The position numbers and the translations under genes are program-made. Source: Pyronema omphalodes (lineage: Eukaryota > Ascomycota > Pezizomycetes > Pezizales > Pyronemataceae). From it: DNA of 64,000 nt. Below, one piece after another: positions 1 to 8,616 of this stretch (position 1 is the first letter of the stretch; each line of letters opens with the position of its first letter). The notes below the pieces were generated by a model that saw nothing but the letters and a program-made list of their open reading frames with translations, did not search any database and was not told where the DNA came from. The stretch spans positions 806,001 to 870,000 of the forward strand of contig JAJJXM010000007.1 in the NCBI GenBank assembly GCA_024516155.1, read 5' to 3'.

Positions 1-216
1 TTTCTTAAACTTCTTTGCTTTGGGGGTTTCCCTTCAAGCGGGATCAAGCGGGATTTTATGGCAAAGCTGGAGGTAAGGGTGCCTCATTAGGGAGTCTTGG
101 ACACGAGGACAGAATTATGGTTCTATTCTATACCGTAAACATAGGTATTCGCGGCCTAGATCGGGTCATGATCAGAATAAATGAATTAATAAACAGTATA
201 GAATTTTGATTGAACC
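1..216. other. left-edge sequence with no recognisable gene
   Basis: I see no convincing coding region, RNA gene or repeat here. The one short open frame (15-209) has no recognisable motif and no splice-supported extension. Confidence 0.4.
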
Positions 217-418
217 ATGTCATGCATATGATGTCACGCGAAACGAAGAAGTAAGAAATAATAAGAATTTTATTAAAAAGCACAAACAGGTATAATTAAC
301 AGAACCAGCACAACAAGGAGCTCCAACAAATTATCAATGGAGTTGTCCCTAAATGCTAAAACAAGACATACGCCGCGAAAAATGACCGGCGCCGTCGAAC
401 TGTCATGTCGCAGACGCC

Positions 419-1246
419 TTAGATCATGTAGACCATGGCGGCGACAAATGCTCCAAGGAGGGCATCACCGAAGACAGGCTTGATGCCAACAGCCGCGTTG
501 GCACGAGGACCCTGAGGTGGCAAAGCCCCGGAGGTGCTTGCGCCGACGGGTCTGCCGTTGACTGGGGAAATGTTAGTCATGAATCAAAAGGAAGGAAGTT
601 CGCGATGTACCAAGTCCGGCACCTTGATTAGCACCAGTGGCAGTGGTGGCGGGCTGGCTGCCAGTAGTGCTGTTGGTGCCATTAGCGCAGTAGACGCTGT
701 TGGTGCCGTTGACGTTGCTGGTTCCGTTATTGACGTTGACGACGTTGACGTCCTCGACCTCAACGACTTCGGCAGAAGTGGCGTTGGGGAGCATCGCAAG
801 CAGCTCCTGCTTCTCATAGCCGGTGATGTAGTCTTGCATCACTTTATAATATTAGTAAATAAGCCGCGGATTGCACAGGGAATAACTTACTCTCATCGAC
901 ATGGACATTGGTTGTGGTACGACCGTGAGTAGGTGGAGCATCAGGAGGGCTCGTGGTGTCGATTGAAGCGTGTCGCATCTGCATATGGTCAGCAAAAGAA
1001 ATCAAACAAGTTCTAGAACCGAGAACTCACTGTCAGCGTCCAAAGCATCGATCTTGGCCATAATATCGGCCGGAGACATTTGCTTGGCTATTGAGAATGT
1101 CAGTATATTCTAAGCGGGGGTATAAAGTGAAACTCACCGACGGGTGCCTTTGCAATTGTAGAATTGGCGGTGCCAGGGTTTGTGCCATTGACGGCAGCCC
1201 TAGCAACAGAGGCCAAGGAGAAGCCAACGATTGTAGAAAGTTTCAT
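419..1246 (-). pseudogene. small secreted-protein gene with a GPI-like C-terminus, frame disrupted
   Basis: The start at 1246 opens a clear signal peptide (MKLSTIVGFSLASVARA) followed by a short Asn/Thr-rich stretch. Four GT-AG introns can be placed by comparison with the plus-strand copy at 61 kb. Later exons encode a MAKIDALDAD segment, an acidic/Asn-rich region with several NGT sequons, and a hydrophobic tail (GDALLGAFVAAMVYMI) ending at TAA 419-421, which suggests a GPI-type signal. In the third exon (about 960-985) this copy lacks roughly 17 bp present in the other copy, so the frame closes soon after the intron at a TGA in the deduced mRNA. It is therefore either a pseudogene or spliced in a way I could not find. 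I do not recognise the family. Confidence 0.55.
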
Positions 1247-1916
1247 TTTCGTAGAATTTGAGCTGTTTGTGCACTCTCGATTCTTCTTTACCGGTATGCA
1301 ACCATATTGGTTAGACAGCACGTTGCATCACTGTATAACATTAGTAAAGTCGGCCGTGAGTTCCAGAAAGAATGACTTACTGTTCCAGCCATAATGTCGC
1401 ATATAACCATCAAGAGGGTTGGTGGTGTCGTCGACATGTCGATAGAAAGAACAGGGGAGGCTTCGCTAGGTGGCTTTGGCCATGAGGATGTATGATTCAA
1501 AATCAAAAATCAAAAATCAAAAATTTAAAAAACAAAACATGCAGGGTTCGATCGGTGTATGATTAAAACAAACAAACAAACAAGCAAGCAAACAAATAAA
1601 CAAATAACGATCGATGGAAATGCAGCATACGCAGGCCTCTTTATAGACAAATAGAATCTATTTGGCCGCCGAGAACGTCGTCATAGTGTCCAGTGGGTAC
1701 CGGTGCGTGGAAAAGTCTGAAGCGATTTAGAATTCACCATCGTGAACCGGTGCCAATAAGTTGCTAATGATGCATTACATGTGATGCAAAGCCGGATGGA
1801 TGCCTCATGACGGCTTCTCATCGCCTGCTTAGTGTAATGTCTCTAGTCGCCTTTCCGCAATTCTGCCGCTGATAGCGTCTTGACCAATACATCTGCGGCC
1901 AAAATGCAACCGCGGC
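1247..1916 (-). promoter_or_regulatory. 5' leader and promoter of the left secreted-protein copy
   Basis: On the minus strand this holds a (TTTG)n-like leader tract (about 1565-1608) and a TATA-like TCTATAAAGAGG (about 1637-1650). Both features, and the sequence between them, are also present upstream of the copy at 60.4 kb. The part next to the ATG (about 1250-1500) differs from the other copy and may be a private insertion. Confidence 0.5.
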
Positions 1917-1932
1917 AACCGCCATGGCGGCT
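1917..1932. promoter_or_regulatory. palindromic CCG-N6-CGG site, left copy
   Basis: AACCGCCATGGCGGCT is a near-perfect dyad lying about 0.67 kb upstream of the secreted-protein start. The same position in the other two promoter copies (60030 and 63898) holds a perfect dyad. Inverted CCG/CGG triplets are typical of sites bound by Zn2Cys6 dimer regulators. That assignment is inferred. Confidence 0.45.
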
Positions 1933-2110
1933 AGAGCTCGTATCGCAACAGCTTATCCACGGGTGATGCGATAGAAACTGCAGCAAGCAGACCTAAAGTA
2001 CAGGTCTAGCGCTACCCAAGTGGACATAGAGCATGTGGCCTTCAAGTCCGGAGCATCAGCAGATTGCACTGCAGTTCATACATTTGGTGTACAAAGAAAC
2101 TTTTTAAGTT

Positions 2111-2818
2111 CATTCTATTATGCGTGCTTTTCGTGAATCTAGAGTCAATTAGCGGAAATCGATAACCGTACATACTCCTCGCCTACGTTGTGTTAAATTA
2201 AATCTACGAAACTCTATCGTGGATGGCACATGGGCGATAACTTAAAGATATGTAGCCGTTGACCAAGGAGTGGTATTACGTGATAACGGCCTTTCTAGCT
2301 ACCTACGTCATCAACAAACTCCTCCCACACATTCATGACCCAACTGCAAAGTATTACCTCTATATGATCATCACCTCGAATTCATGAAAAATCTGTTCCC
2401 TCTAAACCGTCTAATTATAGTTCGCTGAGCTCGCTCTAGATCGCAAGTGATGTGCGCGAGGATGTAATTTTCCCGAGTTAGTAGGACGGAGGGCTTAAGG
2501 AAGCTTCTGAGCCGGAGCAAGTCCCTTCTCACGTGACTTGGAAGCTGCGGGTTCTTCGCTTTCCCATTGTCTTCTTCTCGCTATGGCTATGGGAAAATCT
2601 TCTGTGCTGGCGACCTGTTCACGCGGTTCCTTGCCGGTGTTGCGATAGGCGACGAAGATGTTTTCGCTTGAGAAGTCGCTTTCGAAGTCATGCTACATAT
2701 GTAGACAGTGGCTATTGATACCGGTAATTCTTAGCATGGTACCAACACTTTAAACCAGCGCCTGGACAGGTTAATCCGGAGTCCGGTATTATTTGCCGAG
2801 CCGAGCGCCCTACAAGGT
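2111..2818. other. intergenic, no gene recognised
   Basis: I see no gene, RNA or repeat. The longest open frame (2533-2718) has no recognisable features. The segment ends with AAGGT (2814-2818), the 5' target-site copy of the LTR element that follows. Confidence 0.4.
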
Positions 2819-3035
2819 TGTTGAAAAGCCGCCTAGGGCTGTGGTGTCTCAGCCACGATCAGGGCTCAGGTCACTGACCCGTTGCCACAGTTAGGGTTGA
2901 TGTGACTGTATCGTGGAGGTGGAGGTTGTACATGGTCATATTCCCCTCCGTAGAATGCGTAGCCTTATCATCTTCACCGCAATCAATAAACCATAACCTC
3001 CACCTCCACCTGATCTTTCCCTCCCACGATTCACA
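2819..3035 (+). repeat. 5' LTR (217 bp)
   Basis: Direct repeat of 3935-4151 with no difference that I can see. It contains an AATAAA-type polyadenylation signal (about 2984-2990) and two perfectly complementary 15-nt arms (2913-2927 and 2995-3009, GTGGAGGTGGAGGTT and its reverse complement) that could fold the LTR transcript into a hairpin. Confidence 0.9.
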
Positions 3036-3048
3036 GGTTATGAGCCCT
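3036..3048 (+). other. primer-binding site, half-tRNA-iMet type
   Basis: GGTTATGAGCCCT starts at the first base after the LTR. It is complementary to the anticodon stem and loop (GGGCTCATAACC) that is almost invariant in eukaryotic initiator tRNA-Met. Ordinary primer sites pair with the tRNA 3' end and start TGG. This one implies priming by a tRNA cleaved near its anticodon. Confidence 0.7.
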
Positions 3049-3321
3049 CGCACTTCAACTGCGTGATCATAATTATTGACAACACTTCACAAAACACTTC
3101 TCCTCCATCTGTTCGCTAAATACAACTTTACCGCTCGTTCAGCACAACGGATCTTCCTCTCTCTTCCACAATTCTTCCCATTTCTTTCCAAACCTTCTCT
3201 GACAACCAACCTCGCTCTGATTGCAGCACAAGCATTCGCCTCAACTGATGGTACGTTAATTTTCTTTTCTCTTCCACTGTTATACTCCTTCGTCATTATT
3301 TCCCTCCCATCTACCCTTCCA

Positions 3322-3322
<1 letters not shown>

Positions 3323-3366
<44 letters not shown>

Positions 3367-3650
3367 AAAGGTTCTGGGCAAAAAGAAAAAAGTCCCTAAG
3401 GTTCTGGGCAAAAAGAAAAAAGTCCCTAAGGTTCTGGGCAAAAAGAAAAAAGTCCCTAAGGTTCTGGGCAAAAAGAAAAAAGTCCCTAAGGTTCTGGGCA
3501 AAAAGAAAAAAGTCCCTAAGGTTCTGGGCAAAAAGAAAAAAGTCCCTAAGGTTCTGGGCAAAAAGAAAAAAGTCCCTAAGGTTCTGGGCAAAAAGAAAAA
3601 AGTCCCTAAGGCTCTGGGCAAAAAGGAAAAAAAAAAAAAAAAAAAGAAAA
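3323..3650 (+). repeat. poly(A) tract plus nine 30-bp tandem repeats inside the LTR element
   Basis: A homopolymer of A (3323-3360) is followed by nine units of 30 bp (3361-3630) with core AAGGTTCTGGGCAAAAAG. The middle units are identical; only the first and last differ. A second A-rich run follows. Further 3', three imperfect copies of ACCCTGTATGAGGGGGTGAT lie at about 3728-3880. Confidence 0.9.
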
Positions 3651-3934
3651 GGGAGAAATGAAGAATGATTTTTAGTTTTGTGTACTACTTGCTACGGACT
3701 GGCTATGGATTGCTGATTTTTTTTTTACGGTACCCTGTATGAGGGGGTGATTGGATATCTTTACTGAAATTTGTTACGAACTTGATATAAATTGTTGATG
3801 TTTTTTCTGTACCCTGTATGAGGGGGTGATTGGATATTTTTTACTATTGTTTTTTCTACCCTGGATCAGGGGGTGATGGATATTGACTGGCTGATATGGT
3901 ATGATTTCGACACCCCGCCTTAGGCGAGGGGGTG

Positions 3935-4151
3935 TGTTGAAAAGCCGCCTAGGGCTGTGGTGTCTCAGCCACGATCAGGGCTCAGGTCACTGACCCGTTG
4001 CCACAGTTAGGGTTGATGTGACTGTATCGTGGAGGTGGAGGTTGTACATGGTCATATTCCCCTCCGTAGAATGCGTAGCCTTATCATCTTCACCGCAATC
4101 AATAAACCATAACCTCCACCTCCACCTGATCTTTCCCTCCCACGATTCACA
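3935..4151 (+). repeat. 3' LTR (217 bp)
   Basis: Copy of the 5' LTR. It is preceded by a G-rich purine run (polypurine tract candidate, about 3924-3932) and followed by the target duplication AAGGT (4152-4156). Confidence 0.9.
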
Positions 4152-4156
4152 AAGGT

Positions 4157-5411
4157 GGGCCATTGGAGACCCACGCGCCTACATACATGTATGTACGCTT
4201 AACGTTCATATACAAAAATGTTAGGTGGCTAAGCAAACATGGAAGCTGTGATAACAACGATAATGATTTAGGGCAGGGGAAGGATATGAACCTTCATGGT
4301 GGTAACTTACTCCCCAGCACTTGCACACAGTGCTGGTACATAACGATTTCCCGGAGGACATGTAGCTGAAAACTGTTCAAGAAAAGTGCTGTTTTTACGA
4401 ATATTCTTGGGTGTTGTATCAAAATCAGGTGTCTACGGTAAATTCGGTTTCTATATAGTCATTTGTAAATAGATCTTTCGTCGTGTAGCACAGCAGCAGT
4501 TCAACTGCGAGATCTGAAAGGCCTCCAGTATCCGCCATATTGTGCCTTACGCTTAGCATAGACGTACTCCAACTTGCTATTATGGTATCATATATTGACC
4601 CAGGAAATGTCTAATGACAATACCTGAAGCAATCGATGGCCTTAAAGCTGAGCAAATTATAGAGGCACGAGATACCTTCCACAAACTATGTACACGAGAC
4701 ATCCACGTTTCGTTAAAAAATGGCTTGCCTCGTGGTGGAGCTAAATATGATTTCTCGGGAAACGGGCGCTGCGCTCTGCGAGCATGTGCATAGAGCAGCG
4801 TCTGTGGCGGCGATCGGCACCGGTACATCACCACTCGGGATCTCCGCGCGCTAGAGGCGCTTTGCGGAGTCGGATATTACCGGCAAGTAACCGATAGCCT
4901 TACCAGGTGGACCGCGACTAGAGTACATACCCTAGCTTCTACATACTCTATATCACAAAACCCCCTTACCTGTCTAGACGCATGGATGCATCAACCCTTG
5001 AAGCTCATATCCAAAAACGTCAGGTTCCTCAGTAAATAAGGCAGCTGAGGCAGCATTTTGCGGTTGGATAGACATTAACCTTCCTGATGAAATATGCGCT
5101 CTCTCCAACACTTACACTTACCGGTGGTGCTTTCCGGCAGATTTACAGATAGTCTAAACAAATAAAGCCAAGTTCAGGGGATAGATATCTTCGAATTAAT
5201 GAATTTTGTGCTGAAATATGTGAACAAGCAGTAGCACGAGGATTGGTAACACTGATACGGACCCACGCAGTTAACTAGGAACACATTTTGTTCCAGTAAA
5301 GCGGGGCTTTTAGGTTAGGCGCATCTTCTATGGGCACGGTTTTGTTTATAAGAAGCAACAGGCCCCATGTATATTCCGGGAGACTTGAAGACGTTGCTAA
5401 AATCATTAAAC
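4157..5411. other. intergenic, no gene recognised
   Basis: No convincing coding region. The open frames at 4018-4369 start in or read out of the LTR, and the minus-strand frame at 4580-4834 shows no family motif. The last few hundred bases should hold the promoter of the methyltransferase that follows. Confidence 0.4.
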
Positions 5412-7045
5412 ATGGCCAACACCAGATACCAAGACATGGTGAACGACAAGATCGAGGTTGACCCAAGCGTGGTAAGTTCCAAATTTCCGGCATGACAATA
5501 TCATCAATTGAAACTGATAAGTGATTAGCTGGCCGAAGACTACACCACCGATGGGTGTGTACCCTCATTTTTTGTTTGGAATTATCCCTAATGCAGTCAG
5601 ATACGATACAAGTACAGCCAGTCTTTCATCGTCTTTGAACGAGTACATCTTCGAGAATGGTATGGCAGCCTTCTTTCAACCGTGGTTCACTGAACTGAGG
5701 GACGACAGGTCGTCGCTATCACGCCTACTATGGCACAGGAAAAAACCCTATGCCAACGGACGAAGTATGTTCCATGGTTTTTGATGATTGTATATTTCAG
5801 AGCTGATAATTTTTAGTTGGAACAAGATCGGTATGATGTGTAGTGTTCAGTGTTTTAGACAGTTATTAACGATATAGGCTTGACATCCACCATGAGCTCA
5901 TGCTTCGTCTGATGGATGGTGCACTGCACCTCGCGCCTTTGAAGAATCCGCATCGTATTCTAGACATTGGAACCGGTACTGGAATCTGGGCTGTTGATAT
6001 TGCGGAGCAATACTCCATGGCTGAAGTAATTGGAACAGATCTCAGGTAGAAAATTTGAACCCCCATTTGAAAAAGCCGAGATATAAATCATCATACTAAT
6101 CTGGAATAGTCCTATTCAGCCTCATTGGTATGTTATTAATTGGATTGAATGACTGCAGCTGTACTTATTATGAACTTTTGGGTCTTAGGGTCCCACCGAA
6201 CTGGTAATATCAAACCATTTATAACTACAATTTTTGGTAAAAACGCTGACTGGTAAATAGTCGATTCGAAGTTGACGACGCAGAGTTGGACTGGACGTAC
6301 AAGGATGTCTGTACTCCACATCCGGCAGTCTGGTGTCCATGCTAACTATCGTCAGAATGAGTTCGATTTAATTCATCTTCGAAACGTTGCCCAGGGAATT
6401 GGAAAATGGGACAAAGTTATGGGGGAGGTTTATCGGTTTGTATTTTCTATATATCGATATATTGTATTCTTCCTAATAACTTCTTAGCTGCACCAAGCCC
6501 GGGGGTTATGCAGAAATGGCTGAAGTCAGTCTTCCGACCAACTGCGACGACGATACTGCGAAGCCAGGAAACCCTACGTTGAAGTGGTGTGATGCAATGA
6601 CCGAGGCAATGGACAAGATTGGCCGCCCATTTCCTTCTAATGCCGAGCAGCTCACGGACAAACTCGAGAAGGCTGGTTTTGTTGACGTGAAGGTCAAGCT
6701 TTACAAACAGCCCGTTGGTTTATGGCCTAAGGACAAAAAGTTAAAAGATGTCGGTGGAATGGCTTTAATGACCTGTGAATCTGGTATGCTCTGATTATCT
6801 GTCTTTCGAAAGTTTCTTTATTCACCATCGCAGGTTTTGAGGCCTACGGAATGCAAATCTTTACCAAAGCCCTGGGATTGGAGACCGAGGAAGCAAAGAA
6901 AATTTGTCTTGACGCATTGGAGGATGTGAAGAAGAAGACCACACACCTTTACTGTAATTTGTAAGTCCCCAACCCCTTGAAATTGCTAAAATCAAGGTGC
7001 TAATATCTTGGTAGCTGGGTAGCTTATGGTCGTAAACCGGAGTAG
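5412..7045 (+). CDS. LaeA/UMTA-like SAM-dependent methyltransferase, 13 exons
   Basis: Joining 13 exons (5412-5471, 5529-5556, 5597-5659, 5709-5764, 5817-5830, 5878-6045, 6110-6127, 6189-6203, 6261-6306, 6356-6435, 6488-6783, 6834-6960, 7015-7045) gives an uninterrupted protein of 333 aa. The N-terminal part has the family signature NEYIFENGRRYHAY. Motif I of class I methyltransferases, LDIGTGTGIWAVD, lies at about residues 102-114, followed by an acidic strand end (VIGTDLS) and FDLIHLRNV. The C-terminus FWVAYGRKPE is typical of fungal UMTA/LaeA-like enzymes. These transfer a methyl group from SAM. LaeA itself regulates secondary metabolism, but most relatives have no known substrate, and there is no biosynthetic cluster around this one. 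Several exons are only 14-28 nt. Confidence 0.88.
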
Positions 7046-7671
7046 CCTAAGATTTGGAGAATTTCTCGTGTAATTTCCAATCTATGTAGAATTGCTATGT
7101 TGTGTGTATTTGAATTCAGATAACGGATGTTTTTGTTATTAGAATGTTAGCAGTGTTGGGGTGGATATTTGGCAAGAGTACATACCTCCAGATGTTGGCT
7201 AATGTACTGCTATTCACCCGGGATTACAGCAAATCAAATTCTGGCTTGTTTTCAAGATGTTTTCGAGCTCAATTGTGAAAGTCAGGAACTTTTCACCCAA
7301 CTATGTATATCAGGACGCGCCGTCAACTCAGGGCTAGCATAGCTCTCTCGAGCAAATCATAGGTTCACCGAGGCACTCAGTATCCGAAGCATGTTCATTC
7401 ATCAATACTAAAATTCTTTGGTCCGTTGAATCTGTACCTCCACTTCGATCCTCCATTGACAGCTGGAGGCCCAAAGACAGTGAACGCTGAACAGAGCCTC
7501 ATGCATACAATGGCGCTGCTGCAAATGTAAGCTTACTATATCCGGAGTAAACTAAAATCGAGTATTAGCTAAGCCACGCGACTCGCGTCCAGACGCGTCT
7601 CCGTGGTAAATTCCTTCCTTAACCTGCGAGATAATCGCGAGTCCTGACCAAGACATCGAAGATACAGCAAT
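7046..7671. other. intergenic between methyltransferase and RNase H2A
   Basis: It holds the 3' flank of the methyltransferase and the promoter of the RNase H2 gene. I see no additional gene. Confidence 0.5.
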
Positions 7672-8616
7672 ATGCCCGACTCCTTAACAAACTCTCAGGA
7701 GGCTCCTGATTCGCCGACTACCATCGATACCACCTTTATACCCCCAAGCATCATTCTCCCATCGATTCACCGAAGCGAAAGCTACACTCATCACTCACCG
7801 ATACCACCCCAACTACCCGAAGGTGCACCATGTATTTTGGGAGTTGACGAAGCCGGTCGTGGTCCCGTATTAGGCCCAATGGTCTACGCCGTGGCGTATC
7901 TCCCGGCTTCGCAAACACACCTTCTCAAATCTTACGGTTTCGACGACTCCAAAAAGCTTACCACCGCCGTCCGCGAGTCTCTACTGAAAACGACATGTAC
8001 ACCGGGTACAGATCTTCATGATTGGCTGGGCTGGAGTATTACCTCCATGAGTGCACGAGATATCAGTGCCGGAATGTTGGGAACAGGGAAAGGCTACAAT
8101 CTCAATGCACAGGCTCACGATACGACTGCTCAGTTAATAAGAGAGGTCATTGAGAGGGGTGTCAACGTCACAGAGATATACGTTGATACGGTTGGTCCCC
8201 CGGTTACGTATCAGGCAAAACTACAGAAATTGTTTCCCAATTCGAAGGTTACGGTTTCGAAGAAGGCAGATTCGATTTACCCTGTTGTATCGGCGGCGAG
8301 TGTATGTGCAAAGGTTACCAGGGATGTTACAATTGATGTGTTGGCTGGAGAACAGGAAATGGGATCTGGGTATCCTGGTGATGAAAAAACTAAAGGATGG
8401 CTGAAGAGAGAGAGAGATGCTGTGTTTGGTTGGGATGCCAGGATAACAAGATACTCTTGGAGGACTGTTATAGACTTGTTGGAAAAAGGAGATGGCCCCG
8501 GTGTTGCGTGGCCAGATGATGAAGACGAAGAAAGTGCACGGATAACAAGTTTCTTCGGCGGATCACAGGAGGGCGGTTTGTCTGGATGGTATGGACAGCC
8601 TGTACTAGATTTTTAA
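7672..8616 (+). CDS. rnh201: ribonuclease H2 catalytic subunit A
   Basis: A single-exon gene of 314 aa. The protein has a low-complexity N-terminal extension (about 50 aa) and then the type 2 RNase H core. The four metal-binding acidic residues can be placed at D59 and E60 (GVDEAGRGPVLGP), D172 (IYVDTVGPP) and D200 (KKADSIYPVVSAASV). DDSKKL at 91-96 is the usual substrate-recognition segment. The D172-D200 spacing of 28 matches the human enzyme (D141-D169). In the nucleus this subunit, with RNASEH2B and C homologues, cuts the RNA strand of RNA-DNA hybrids and single ribonucleotides in DNA. The open frame starts at the first ATG, and length and motifs are normal for the family. Confidence 0.95.
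   Translation: MPDSLTNSQEAPDSPTTIDTTFIPPSIILPSIHRSESYTHHSPIPPQLPEGAPCILGVDEAGRGPVLGPMVYAVAYLPASQTHLLKSYGFDDSKKLTTAVRESLLKTTCTPGTDLHDWLGWSITSMSARDISAGMLGTGKGYNLNAQAHDTTAQLIREVIERGVNVTEIYVDTVGPPVTYQAKLQKLFPNSKVTVSKKADSIYPVVSAASVCAKVTRDVTIDVLAGEQEMGSGYPGDEKTKGWLKRERDAVFGWDARITRYSWRTVIDLLEKGDGPGVAWPDDEDEESARITSFFGGSQEGGLSGWYGQPVLDF

Larger units (their letters stand above)
217..2110 (-). repeat. left arm of a ~1.9-kb inverted duplication (small secreted-protein locus)
   Basis: Read on the minus strand, this segment matches about 59870-61970 on the plus strand through the promoter, 5' leader, exons, introns and 3' flank, with scattered substitutions and small indels. Landmarks shared by both arms are a TATA-like TCTATAAAGAGGCC, a (TTTG)n leader tract, the GTGAGTTTCACTTTATACCC intron start, the C-terminal exon and a 3' block containing TTTCGNGTGACAT. 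The two arms lie about 58 kb apart in opposite orientation. A third promoter copy starts at about 63835. I judged the identity by eye and did not calculate it. Confidence 0.85.
2819..4151 (+). mobile_element. non-autonomous miniature LTR retrotransposon (TRIM-like), complete
   Basis: The element is 1333 bp long and bounded by two 217-bp LTRs that I read as identical. They start TGTTG, end TTCACA, and are flanked by the 5-bp target duplication AAGGT (2814-2818 and 4152-4156). Directly after the 5' LTR, GGTTATGAGCCCT (3036-3048) is complementary to the anticodon stem-loop of initiator tRNA-Met (GGGCTCATAACC). That is the half-tRNA priming mode known from copia-type elements. A purine-rich GCGAGGGGG lies just before the 3' LTR. 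The 899-bp interior has no gag or pol coding capacity; it holds a poly(A) tract and nine 30-bp repeats. Identical LTRs imply recent insertion, and mobility must have depended on enzymes supplied in trans. Confidence 0.9.

Noticed and set aside
3076..3399. 107-codon frame inside the LTR element considered as a gag remnant
   Set aside because: It runs into the poly(A) tract and 30-bp repeats, and shows no zinc knuckle, protease or other retroviral-type motif.
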